This document shows positions 1-6,369 of a stretch of 10,231 nt of DNA, in pieces. The translations under genes and the position numbers were made by a program. The notes beneath the pieces are model-generated. The model was not told the DNA's origin and did not search any database. It saw nothing but the letters and a program-made list of their open reading frames with translations. Position 1 is the stretch's first letter. Every line of letters starts with the position of its first letter. Source of the DNA: Loktanella sp. UBA3435 (lineage in GTDB: Bacteria; Pseudomonadota; Alphaproteobacteria; Rhodobacterales; Rhodobacteraceae); assembly GCA_002378665.1 (NCBI GenBank), contig DFSO01000072.1:1-10231 (forward strand). The letters are read 5' to 3'.

Positions 1-203
1 CACCAACTTTTAGCTATATCTCTATCGACAATGACCCACCCGTCGGCGTAATGACCCCAGCCTGTATCTGGGTGCGACACAGTCACATCAAACCGCCAAC
101 CACCTGCGTTCATCGCAGTGGTCGCCACCTTTTGGATCTCAGGCGTATCGGCAAAGCTGGTGGTCGCCATAACCGTCAAAATCGCAGCAAGCTTCATCTT
201 CAT
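1..203 (-). CDS. Small exported protein of unknown function (partial, runs off left edge)
   Basis: Sixty-seven residues are visible and the C-terminus lies outside the window. The start MKMKLAAILTVMATTSFA looks like a Sec signal peptide (two Lys, hydrophobic core, small residues before a likely cut after SFA). The mature part has a Gly/Trp/Tyr-rich stretch, DTGWGHYADGW, about residues 46-56, which resembles small secreted proteins I associate with Rhodobacterales genomes; that link is from memory only. The ATG (203-201) overlaps the TGA (202-200) of the DUF599 gene as ATGA, so the two are probably one transcript with coupled translation, and this overlap fixes the start. The last visible codons include AGA and ATA, which look rare for this window. 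Function unknown. Confidence 0.7.
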   Translation of the reverse strand, partial: MKMKLAAILTVMATTSFADTPEIQKVATTAMNAGGWRFDVTVSHPDTGWGHYADGWVIVDRDIAKSW

Positions 204-892
204 TTCGCCAGCAAAATGTTGCGCGGAATTGACGCAAACTCACGCGACCAAACCACCCAGACTACAACAAGTGTCGCACCAAACAGCGGGAGAGCGCCGA
301 GTAACCACGCCAGCGCCCCAAGCGCAAAATACATCGACCTCAAGCCACGGTTAAAGTTCATCGCAGCGCGGATATTCAACTCGGCCGCTTGTCCTGCCCT
401 TGGTTGCGTCAATGGATCGTTGGGATCGTTTGGCACCGCCGACATCAAAACAGCGCAATAGCCAAACAAGCGGTTTGACCAGACGAATTTCAAGAACGCA
501 TTGGTCAAAAACAACGCCACAAACGCCAGCTTCACTTGGATCAGCAAGACAGGCGACGACATCGCTGTCACCTCTTGGGCAACACCGACAAGCGGGTCGG
601 TATTCTTGGCCAAGGCCAGCACGCCACCAATCGCAAAGATGCAGGTGGAAGCAAAAAACGAGGTGCCTTCACGCAGGCTGGCCAGAATCTGCGCATCGAA
701 AATACGTGGGTCGCGGTGGATAAATACCTCCATCCAATCGCGCCGCTTTTGCGACATCAGAACTGTGACCGAGGGCCTGGTCTTTGGTGGATGCTCAATG
801 AGCCAACCAAGGGCCATCCAAGCGGTGACCATAAACAAGAAAGCGGCCCAATCGTATGTGCCAAGCAGCGTGAAGTGATGAGTCATTGTCAT
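200..892 (-). CDS. DUF599 family integral membrane protein
   Basis: A 230-residue inner-membrane protein that I recognise as DUF599; no biochemical role is established for the family. Hydrophobic segments lie at about residues 14-33, 76-96, 115-137 and 187-215, giving four or five helices. The loop after helix 1 is charged (MSQKRRDWMEVFIHRDPRI), and the segment around NFNRGLRSMYFALGALAW before the last helix is typical of the family. I chose ATG at 892 because AAGAG (903-899) sits six bases upstream. A TTG at 898 is in frame but would be nearly adjacent to that ribosome site, and another ATG at 886 gives a longer spacer. It is the first gene of a minus-strand pair, diverging from glcD, and its TGA overlaps the next ATG. 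The family call is good; function is unknown. Confidence 0.82.
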   Translation of the reverse strand: MTMTHHFTLLGTYDWAAFLFMVTAWMALGWLIEHPPKTRPSVTVLMSQKRRDWMEVFIHRDPRIFDAQILASLREGTSFFASTCIFAIGGVLALAKNTDPLVGVAQEVTAMSSPVLLIQVKLAFVALFLTNAFLKFVWSNRLFGYCAVLMSAVPNDPNDPLTQPRAGQAAELNIRAAMNFNRGLRSMYFALGALAWLLGALPLFGATLVVVWVVWSREFASIPRNILLAK

Positions 893-921
893 GCGCAACT
901 CTTAGCGGTTTCAATTGAGGC

Positions 922-950
922 TTGCCAGTCGCTTAAATTGGTCATATTAA
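922..950 (+). promoter_or_regulatory. Sigma70-type promoter of the glc operon
   Basis: TTGCCA (922-927) and TATTAA (945-950) are separated by exactly 17 bases and would start transcription near 957, giving a leader of only about 20 bases before the glcD ATG at 980. The glcD ribosome site GGAGAG (969-974) follows. The match to a vegetative promoter is seen in the sequence; activity is inferred. The minus-strand promoter for the DUF599 gene must also lie in 893-979, but I could not identify one convincingly. Confidence 0.55.
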
Positions 951-959
951 TTTACCAAT
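937..959. promoter_or_regulatory. Inverted-repeat operator candidate over the glcD -10 box
   Basis: ATTGGT (937-942) and ACCAAT (954-959) form a perfect 6-bp inverted repeat, centre-to-centre 17 bases, that brackets the -10 hexamer TATTAA. The half-sites TTGGT/ACCAA resemble those of GntR/FadR-type regulators (PdhR, LldR, GlcC), but those usually have a 3-base spacer rather than the 11 bases seen here. The position would suit a repressor relieved by glycolate or a related acid. No regulator gene is present in the window, so its identity is inference. Confidence 0.45.
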
Positions 960-979
960 AAAGAATTTGGAGAGCCGCC

Positions 980-2413
980 ATGGAAATGCCCGTCCCCAGC
1001 GCTTTGGTCATATCGCGCAAGCAGCAACTGGTTTCACGCCTGCGCGAAGTCCTTCCTCATGACGCCGTGATCTCACACATTTCCGAAACGCGTGCCTATG
1101 AATGCGACGGGCTGACCGCTTATCGCTGCCCGCCCCTTTGCGCCGTATTGCCTGCGAACACTGCCGAAGTCGCCGCCGTCTTGAAAATCTGCCACGAGAT
1201 GAACGTCCCCGTCGTGCCGCGCGGCTCTGGCACCTCGCTCGCGGGGGGCGCATTGCCCACCGCCGATTGCGTGATCCTTGGTGTCGCAAAAATGAACGGC
1301 GTGATCGAGACCAATTACGACGACCGCTATATCCGTGTGCAAACGGGCCGCACCAACCTGTCGGTCACGGGTGCCGTTGAAACCAACGGGTTCTTCTACG
1401 CCCCCGACCCATCCAGCCAATTGGCCTGCGCCATCGCGGGCAATATCGCGATGAACTCTGGTGGGGCGCATTGCCTGAAATACGGCGTCACGACCAACAA
1501 CCTGATGGGTGTCACGATGGTCATGATGGACGGCACCGTGGTCGAGATTGGCGGCGCACATCTGGATGCGGGCGGGCTTGATTTGCTGGGCGTGATCTGC
1601 GGATCAGAAGGGCAATTGGGCGTCGTCACCGAGGCCACTTTATGCATCCTTCACAAGCCAGAAGGCGCACGCCCCGTGCTGATGGGCTACGACAATTCCG
1701 AGGTCGCAGGTCAGGTTGTGACCGACATCATCAAAGCGGGCGTCCTGCCAGTTGCCATCGAATTCATGGACCGCCCTTGCATTGAAGCGACCGAGAAATT
1801 CGCGCAAGCGGGGTACCCGATGTGCGAGGCCTTGCTGATCGTCGAGGTCGAAGGATCAGACGCCGAAATTGACGCGCAACTGGCGCTTATCATGGATATT
1901 GCGCGCAAACATAATCCAGTGGAGTTGCGCGAAGCGAAATCGGCCGACGAGGCGGCGCGCATTTGGCTTGGTCGGAAATCCGCCTTTGGCGCGATGGGAC
2001 AGATCAACGATTACATGTGTCTTGATGGCACGATCCCCGTCTCCGAGCTCCCTTTCGTCCTCAAGCGGATCGGCGAAATGTCCAAGGAATTTGGCCTCGA
2101 TGTTGGCAACGTTTTCCACGCGGGCGACGGCAACATGCACCCGCTCATTCTGTTTGATGCCAACAAAGAAGGCGACCTAGAACTCTGCGAAGCAATGGGT
2201 GCCGAAATCCTCAAACTCTGCGTCGAGGTGGGCGGTTGCCTAACTGGCGAACACGGCGTGGGAATCGAGAAGCGCGACCTCATGCATGTGCAATTTGCAC
2301 CCGCAGATCTTGAAGCGCAAATGGCCGTGAAGGACGTATTTGATCCCAAGTGGCTGCTTAATCCCGCCAAAGTGTTTCCGCTCGACGCCTCAGCAAGACG
2401 CCGCGTGGCATGA
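980..2413 (+). CDS. glcD: Glycolate oxidase FAD-binding subunit GlcD
   Basis: The catalytic flavoprotein subunit (477 aa; E. coli GlcD is about 499) of glycolate oxidase/dehydrogenase, which oxidises glycolate to glyoxylate and hands electrons via GlcE and GlcF to the respiratory chain at the inner membrane. The N-terminal FAD-binding (PCMH/VAO) domain covers about residues 50-225 and contains the loop PRGSGTSLAGG (80-90), the GNIAMNSGGAH segment (154-164) and CGSEGQLGVVTE (207-218). The C-terminal FAD-linked oxidase domain has HAGDGNMHP (380-388), whose histidines are probably the metal/substrate site, and TGEHGVGIEK (422-431). The start is set by GGAGAG five bases upstream of ATG 980. D-lactate or 2-hydroxyglutarate dehydrogenases share this fold, but the adjacent glcE and glcF make glycolate oxidase the best call. 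No catalytic motif appears to be missing. Confidence 0.95.
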   Translation: MEMPVPSALVISRKQQLVSRLREVLPHDAVISHISETRAYECDGLTAYRCPPLCAVLPANTAEVAAVLKICHEMNVPVVPRGSGTSLAGGALPTADCVILGVAKMNGVIETNYDDRYIRVQTGRTNLSVTGAVETNGFFYAPDPSSQLACAIAGNIAMNSGGAHCLKYGVTTNNLMGVTMVMMDGTVVEIGGAHLDAGGLDLLGVICGSEGQLGVVTEATLCILHKPEGARPVLMGYDNSEVAGQVVTDIIKAGVLPVAIEFMDRPCIEATEKFAQAGYPMCEALLIVEVEGSDAEIDAQLALIMDIARKHNPVELREAKSADEAARIWLGRKSAFGAMGQINDYMCLDGTIPVSELPFVLKRIGEMSKEFGLDVGNVFHAGDGNMHPLILFDANKEGDLELCEAMGAEILKLCVEVGGCLTGEHGVGIEKRDLMHVQFAPADLEAQMAVKDVFDPKWLLNPAKVFPLDASARRRVA

Positions 2414-2456
2414 CCAATTTTCGCCGAAAATTGGAGCCTGCGGCGCAGGTATTTTT
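2414..2456 (+). repeat. Compound hairpin element in the glcD-glcE gap
   Basis: Directly after the glcD stop, CCAATTTTCG (2414-2423) and CGAAAATTGG (2425-2434) form a perfect inverted repeat around one base. A second hairpin follows, CCTGC (2437-2441) and GCAGG (2445-2449) around GGC, then TATTTTT (2450-2456). The second part looks like a weak intrinsic terminator. It stops just before the glcE ribosome site, and a related sequence occurs in inverted orientation near 5750-5729. I read this as an intergenic repeat of Rhodobacterales type that may trim, stabilise or attenuate the glc mRNA; which of these is not decidable here. Confidence 0.6.
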
Positions 2457-2473
2457 GATCAGAAGAAGATGAC

Positions 2474-3556
2474 ATGACCCCACATTCACAGACCGACCTC
2501 GCCCAAATGATCGCCGACGCAAAAGGTCCGCTCCGCATCATTGGCGGCGGCACGCGGGCAATCGGGCGCGTCATTGGCGAAACGCTAGATATGTCAGCCA
2601 TGTCTGGTATCACTCTTTATGAGCCGGGAGCGCTTACGCTCGTCGCCAAGGCAGGCACATCTGTTGCCGGGATCGAAGAAACCCTCGCTGCGCAAAACCA
2701 GCGCCTTGCTTTTGAACCTATGGATCACCGCACGCTTTTAGGCACAGAGGGCACCCCCACAATCGGCGGCGTTGCCGCGGCGAACGTCTCCGGCCCGCGC
2801 CGTATCGCCGTGGGTGCAGCCCGTGATTTCATGCTCGGCGTGCGATTTGTCGATGGCGCAGGCAACATCATCAAAAACGGTGGCCGCGTGATGAAAAACG
2901 TGACCGGCTACGATCTGGTCAAACTGATGACGGGCGCATACGGCACCCTCGGCGTGCTTACCGAAGTCTCGCTCAAAGTCTTGCCCGCAGTTGAGACCAC
3001 ACTCAGCCTCACCCTGAACGGCCTCGACGATGCTATGGCAATCAAGGCGATGTCAGCGGCCCTTTCATCTCCCTATGAGGTCACAGGCGTCGCCCACGAC
3101 CCAAGCACAGCCACAACCCATTTCCGCTTTGAGGGGTTTGCAGCCTCTGTGGCCTACCGTGCGGCAGAACTGACCAAAAAGCTCAGCGCATTTGGCACGG
3201 CGGCCGAGGCCCAAACCGACTGGACCGCAATCCGCGACGTGCACGCCTTCGCCAATAACCAAGGTGACGTCTGGCGCATCTCCGTCAAGCCCTCCGACGC
3301 CGCGGCACTTACTGCCAAACTTGGCGCTACGGCCGTGCAATACGACTGGGGCGGCGGCCTGATCTGGGCACTCACACCCGAAGGCCACGACCTGCGCACT
3401 GCCATGGGCGGCACTGCAGGCCACGCGACACTGATCCGTGGCAAAGGCTGCGGCCCGACGTTCCACCCCGAACCCGCCCCTATCGCCGCGATCACCGCAG
3501 GCCTGCGTGCAAAATTCGATCCGCGCAACATTCTCAATACGGGGATCATGTCCTGA
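2474..3556 (+). CDS. glcE: Glycolate oxidase FAD-binding subunit GlcE
   Basis: The second flavin-type subunit (360 aa; E. coli GlcE is about 350) of glycolate oxidase. It has an N-terminal FAD-binding PCMH fold and a shortened C-terminal part compared with GlcD, as usual. Visible landmarks are the glycine loop RIIGGGTRAIGR (21-32), GTEGTPTIGGVAAANVSGPRR (about 90-110), the segment RVMKNVTGYDLVKLMTGAYG (138-157) with GTLGVLTEVSLKVLP (157-171), and a C-terminal FDPRNILNTGIM (348-359) as in other VAO-family proteins. AGAAGAAG (2461-2468) is the ribosome site, five bases from ATG 2474. An ATG at 2469 meets a stop two codons later and is not a start. The TGA (3554-3556) shares its last base with the glcF ATG, so the two subunits are probably made by coupled translation. 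Confidence 0.94.
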   Translation: MTPHSQTDLAQMIADAKGPLRIIGGGTRAIGRVIGETLDMSAMSGITLYEPGALTLVAKAGTSVAGIEETLAAQNQRLAFEPMDHRTLLGTEGTPTIGGVAAANVSGPRRIAVGAARDFMLGVRFVDGAGNIIKNGGRVMKNVTGYDLVKLMTGAYGTLGVLTEVSLKVLPAVETTLSLTLNGLDDAMAIKAMSAALSSPYEVTGVAHDPSTATTHFRFEGFAASVAYRAAELTKKLSAFGTAAEAQTDWTAIRDVHAFANNQGDVWRISVKPSDAAALTAKLGATAVQYDWGGGLIWALTPEGHDLRTAMGGTAGHATLIRGKGCGPTFHPEPAPIAAITAGLRAKFDPRNILNTGIMS

Positions 3557-4872
3557 TGCAAACCACTTTTACGCCAGAGCAACTGACCAAGCCCGCCACC
3601 AAACGCGCCAATGAAATCCTGCGCGCCTGCGTGCATTGCGGATTTTGCACCGCGACCTGCCCGACCTATCAAGTCCTCGGCGATGAGCTTGATAGCCCAC
3701 GTGGCCGCATCTACCTGATAAAGGATATGTTGGAGAACGAGCGCACGCCCGACGCGAACACCGTTCTGCACATCGACCGCTGCCTGTCTTGCCTTGCCTG
3801 TATGACGACCTGCCCGTCTGGCGTTCACTACATGCATCTGATCGACACCGCCCGTGCCTATATCGAAGACAAATACAAACGGCCCCTGTCGGACCGCGCC
3901 CTGCGCTGGGTTCTCGCCCGTATCTTGCCCTATCCGACACGCTTTCGGATCGCTCTGCTCGGCGCAAAAATCGGACGCCCCTTTGCACGGCTCATTCCCG
4001 ATCCACGGCTTCGCGCCATGCTGGAAATGGCCCCTAAGGTTATCCCACCTGTATCGCGTAACGACGACCCCCAGACTTTCCAGGTTGCCGACAAGAAAAT
4101 GCGTGTTGCCCTGATGACAGGCTGCGCCCAACGTGCGCTCAACACCGATATCAATGACGCGACGATCCGCCTGCTGACCCGCCTCGGCGCTGAGGTCGTG
4201 ATCCCCAAAGGCCAAGGCTGCTGCGGCGCCCTTACCCACCACATGGGGAAAGAGGACGAGAGCCACGCAACCGCGGCCAAAAACATCCGTGCTTGGGTGG
4301 CCGAAATGGATGCGGGCCTCGACGCCATCGTGATCAACACCTCTGGCTGCGGCACAACGGTCAAAGACTATGGCCATATGTTCCGCAACACAGATCTTGC
4401 CATCGACGCCGCCCGTGTATCGGCCATTGCGATGGATGTCTCTGAAGTGTTGATGAAACTTGACCTGCCCGAAGGCGCACCCAAAAATACCAAGGTCGCC
4501 TACCACGCGGCGTGTTCCTTGCAACACGGCCAAAAGATCAAAACATTCCCCAAGGACCTTCTCAAGCGTGCTGGATTCACCGTTCTCGAACCCGCCGACA
4601 GCCACCTGTGCTGCGGCTCGGCTGGCACTTACAACCTGATGCAACCCGAAATTTCCAAGCAACTCAAAGCGCGCAAAGTGCAAACGCTAGAGGCCCTCAC
4701 CCCCGATATCATTAGCGCGGGCAACATCGGCTGCATGATGCAAATCGGGTCAGGCACCGATACGCCCATCGTGCACACGGTGGAGCTGCTGGATTGGGCC
4801 ACAGGCGGGCCAAAACCGCCTGCACTCACTGCAGCAAAAAACACCCAACCTCAGGTGCCAATCCTGCGCTAA
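3556..4872 (+). CDS. glcF: Glycolate oxidase iron-sulfur subunit GlcF
   Basis: The electron-transfer subunit (438 aa) that carries electrons from the GlcD/GlcE flavins toward the quinone pool at the membrane. Two ferredoxin-type [4Fe-4S] motifs are complete: Cys25, 28, 31 and 35 (ACVHCGFCTATCP) and Cys76, 79, 82 and 86 (RCLSCLACMTTCP). Two cysteine-rich CCG domains follow: Cys190, the CCG at 222-224 and Cys265 in the first; Cys320, the CCG at 352-354 and Cys393 in the second. The length is close to the usual GlcF of roughly 400-440 residues. The start overlaps the glcE stop as TGATG. LldE/heterodisulfide-reductase-type proteins share the CCG domains, but the two N-terminal clusters plus the operon fix the assignment. 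The opposite strand is open for a long way here, which I treat as a shadow. Confidence 0.95.
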   Translation: MQTTFTPEQLTKPATKRANEILRACVHCGFCTATCPTYQVLGDELDSPRGRIYLIKDMLENERTPDANTVLHIDRCLSCLACMTTCPSGVHYMHLIDTARAYIEDKYKRPLSDRALRWVLARILPYPTRFRIALLGAKIGRPFARLIPDPRLRAMLEMAPKVIPPVSRNDDPQTFQVADKKMRVALMTGCAQRALNTDINDATIRLLTRLGAEVVIPKGQGCCGALTHHMGKEDESHATAAKNIRAWVAEMDAGLDAIVINTSGCGTTVKDYGHMFRNTDLAIDAARVSAIAMDVSEVLMKLDLPEGAPKNTKVAYHAACSLQHGQKIKTFPKDLLKRAGFTVLEPADSHLCCGSAGTYNLMQPEISKQLKARKVQTLEALTPDIISAGNIGCMMQIGSGTDTPIVHTVELLDWATGGPKPPALTAAKNTQPQVPILR

Positions 4873-4926
4873 TGCCATAATGTCGCCGCAAGGGCTGGAT
4901 ACACAGCCCAAAACCCCGAGGTGATA

Positions 4927-5715
4927 ATGCGCATTTTGTCTTTTGTTTTCCTGATGATCTGCGGGCCACTCGCCGCGCAGGAAACCGGTCTTGTCACCCT
5001 GCAAACCCGCGAAGACAGCCGTAATTGGGCGGGCGTCGGCAGGCTCGACATCATCGACAAAGGGTTTTGCACCGCCGCTCTTATCCAAAACCGCCTGATC
5101 CTGACAGCCGCGCATTGCCTCTACGACACGGATGGCAGCCTGATCAGCCCCGACCGTTTCGTCTTTGAAGCAGGTCTACGCGATGGTCGCGCCGAGGCTT
5201 CACGCGGGATTAGCCGCATCTTGCCACACCCCGATTACAAACATGACGGGCCAAGTACCGACGCCGCAGAAGTGGCCAACGACATCGCCCTGTTGGAGCT
5301 TGACCAGCCGATCCGCAACGGGCGGATCATGCCCTACGCCACCGCGCCAAAACCACAAGCAGGCGATGAAATCGGGATCGTCTCCTACGGGCGCGACCGC
5401 GCGAATGCGGCCAGTCTGCAAGAGGTCTGCAAGGTCATTGAGCGTCAATCTGGCGTGATCCTGATGGACTGCGACATCACCTTCGGTTCCTCTGGCTCAC
5501 CTGTTTTTTCCATGGCGGACGGCCACCCGCAAATCGTTTCGGTGGTCTCGGCCATGGCGGATGTCGAGGGCAGACAAATCTCGATTGGCACCTCGCTGCA
5601 AGAACCGCTCGCACAACTCCTCGCCAGCTTTAACAGCCAAAGCACGGGCTCTGCGCGCAAGATCGTTACAAACGGACAGCGCAATGACACAGGCGCGAAA
5701 TTCCTGCGGCCCTAA
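4927..5715 (+). CDS. Exported trypsin-like (S1 family) serine protease
   Basis: A 262-residue secreted or periplasmic protease. Residues 1-17 (MRILSFVFLMICGPLAA) form a signal peptide. The chymotrypsin-fold triad is complete: His63 in LTAAHC, Asp119 in NDIALLEL, and Ser189 in GSSGSP. The usual Asp before the active serine is Ser here, as in V8/glutamyl-endopeptidase-like and other bacterial members. Cys48/Cys64 flank the His and Cys168/Cys182 precede the Ser, probably as disulfides. ATG 4927 is preceded by GAGGTGAT (4918-4925), an extended match to the 16S anti-Shine-Dalgarno; a GTG at 4921 is in frame but lies inside that ribosome site. It starts 54 bases after glcF with no clear terminator, so it may be read from the glc transcript, though a functional link is not evident. 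Substrate unknown. Confidence 0.9.
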   Translation: MRILSFVFLMICGPLAAQETGLVTLQTREDSRNWAGVGRLDIIDKGFCTAALIQNRLILTAAHCLYDTDGSLISPDRFVFEAGLRDGRAEASRGISRILPHPDYKHDGPSTDAAEVANDIALLELDQPIRNGRIMPYATAPKPQAGDEIGIVSYGRDRANAASLQEVCKVIERQSGVILMDCDITFGSSGSPVFSMADGHPQIVSVVSAMADVEGRQISIGTSLQEPLAQLLASFNSQSTGSARKIVTNGQRNDTGAKFLRP

Positions 5716-5730
5716 CGCTTTTTCCGAGCC

Positions 5731-5757
5731 AAAATATGCCCGCCGGAGGCGAATTTT
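5731..5757. repeat. Second copy of the GC-hairpin/TATTTT intergenic element (inverted)
   Basis: AAAAT (5731-5735) and ATTTT (5753-5757) flank GCC...GGC (5738-5740 and 5748-5750). Read on the minus strand from 5750 to 5729 it matches the glcD-glcE element at about 16 of 22 positions, including GCCT, CGGCG and TATTTT. On the plus strand it is a hairpin ending in TTTT 15 bases after the protease stop, so it can also act as that gene's terminator, separating it from the heat-shock gene. Confidence 0.5.
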
Positions 5758-5773
5758 ACACCAAAACGCCCCC

Positions 5774-5802
5774 CTTGAAACCAAAACGCACCATCCCCAC
5801 AT
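5774..5802 (+). promoter_or_regulatory. RpoH (sigma32)-type heat-shock promoter
   Basis: CTTGAAA (5774-5780), 14 bases, then CCCCACAT (5795-5802) closely fits the heat-shock sigma factor pattern (CTTGAAA, 13-15 bases, CCCCATnT), with one clear deviation (C for T at 5800). Transcription would begin near 5808-5810, about 90 bases upstream of the hsp20 start. The downstream gene is a small heat-shock protein, which supports the call. Confidence 0.7.
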
Positions 5803-5811
5803 CAATGATAC

Positions 5812-5895
5812 GGACGCCAAACATGGGTCCATCACTCAATCGGCTCTGCCAATAATGGAGAGCCAAACACTTGTTATCGCTTGATAAAGGATGAC
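5812..5895 (+). promoter_or_regulatory. ROSE-like RNA thermometer candidate in the hsp20 leader
   Basis: Three hairpins occupy the leader. Hairpin I pairs GGAC (5812-5815) with GTCC (5827-5830) and CC (5817-5818) with GG (5825-5826), with G5816 bulged. Hairpin II pairs GGCTCT (5842-5847) with AGAGCC (5859-5864) and CC (5849-5850) with GG (5857-5858), with G5848 bulged. Hairpin III pairs GTTATC (5873-5878) and CTT (5880-5882) with AAGGATGAC (5887-5895), leaving G5879 bulged and a GATA loop; it buries the Shine-Dalgarno AAGGA (5887-5891). The TCGCT at 5877-5881 matches the U(U/C)GCU box that defines ROSE thermometers of alphaproteobacterial small heat-shock genes. The pairing was read by hand; heat-induced opening is inferred. 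Confidence 0.65.
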
Positions 5896-5899
5896 CACT

Positions 5900-6367
5900 A
5901 TGCGTACTTTTGACCTGACACCACTCTACCGCGCCACTGTTGGCTTTGACCAAATCGCCGATCTTCTGGACCGCACGCTTGCCTCAGAGGCTAGCAACAC
6001 AACCTACCCCCCATATAATATCGAAAAGACCGATGATGACGCTTGGCGCATCTCTCTGGCTGTCGCAGGCTTTGCCGATGACGACCTCGCGATTGAGGTG
6101 AAAGACCGCAATCTTCACGTCACCGCGCGCAAGTCCGACGAAGACGAAACCAAGACTTATCTGCATCGCGGCATCGCCACCCGCGCGTTTGAACGCCGCT
6201 TCCATCTGGCCGACCATGTCCGCGTGACAGGGGCCAGCCACGAGAACGGCATGCTGCACATCGATCTGGTCCGCGAAATCCCCGAGGCGCTCAAGCCCCG
6301 CCAAATCGCGATCACCAAAGGCCAAACAACCAAGGCTAACCTGATCGAAGAAAAGTCAGTGAACTAA
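5900..6367 (+). CDS. hsp20: Small heat-shock protein, Hsp20/alpha-crystallin family
   Basis: A 155-residue ATP-independent holdase that binds unfolding proteins in the cytoplasm and forms oligomers. The N-terminal arm (MRTFDLTPLYRATVGFDQIADLLDR) is typical of the IbpA-like class. The alpha-crystallin domain spans about residues 38-138, with the conserved GMLHIDL near 117-123 (the A-x-x-x-n-G-v-L region) and a C-terminal QIAI (135-138) corresponding to the IxI motif that joins subunits. I place the start at ATG 5900: AAGGA (5887-5891) is then eight bases upstream. The in-frame ATG at 5891 lies in the Shine-Dalgarno itself and would only add MTT. It has its own RpoH-type promoter and a structured leader, and ends in a convergent region facing the cupin gene. 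Confidence 0.94.
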   Translation: MRTFDLTPLYRATVGFDQIADLLDRTLASEASNTTYPPYNIEKTDDDAWRISLAVAGFADDDLAIEVKDRNLHVTARKSDEDETKTYLHRGIATRAFERRFHLADHVRVTGASHENGMLHIDLVREIPEALKPRQIAITKGQTTKANLIEEKSVN

Positions 6368-6369
6368 GC

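Noticed and set aside
51..961. Several overlapping plus-strand open frames across 51-961
   Set aside because: They lie opposite the DUF599 gene and the exported protein, have low-complexity translations and no ribosome sites; the minus-strand pair has membrane and signal features and an ATGA junction.
2469..2476. ATG at 2469 as a glcE or leader-peptide start
   Set aside because: It is followed by one codon and a stop; too short to call, and the ribosome site fits ATG 2474.
3154..4683. 509-codon open frame on the minus strand opposite glcE and glcF
   Set aside because: It is antisense to two well-supported genes with complete cofactor motifs, has no recognisable domain, and crosses the glcE-glcF junction. 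It is a by-product of codon bias.
4892..4909. GGGCTG/CAGCCC hairpin between glcF and the protease as a terminator
   Set aside because: It is followed by AAAACCCC, not a T-run, and the stem is short, so I do not call it a terminator.
4921..4923. GTG at 4921 as the protease start
   Set aside because: It is part of the GAGGTGAT Shine-Dalgarno; ATG 4927 gives a clean signal peptide.
5891..5893. ATG at 5891 as the hsp20 start
   Set aside because: It overlaps the AAGGA ribosome site; ATG 5900 has correct spacing and begins the usual MRTFD-type N-terminus.
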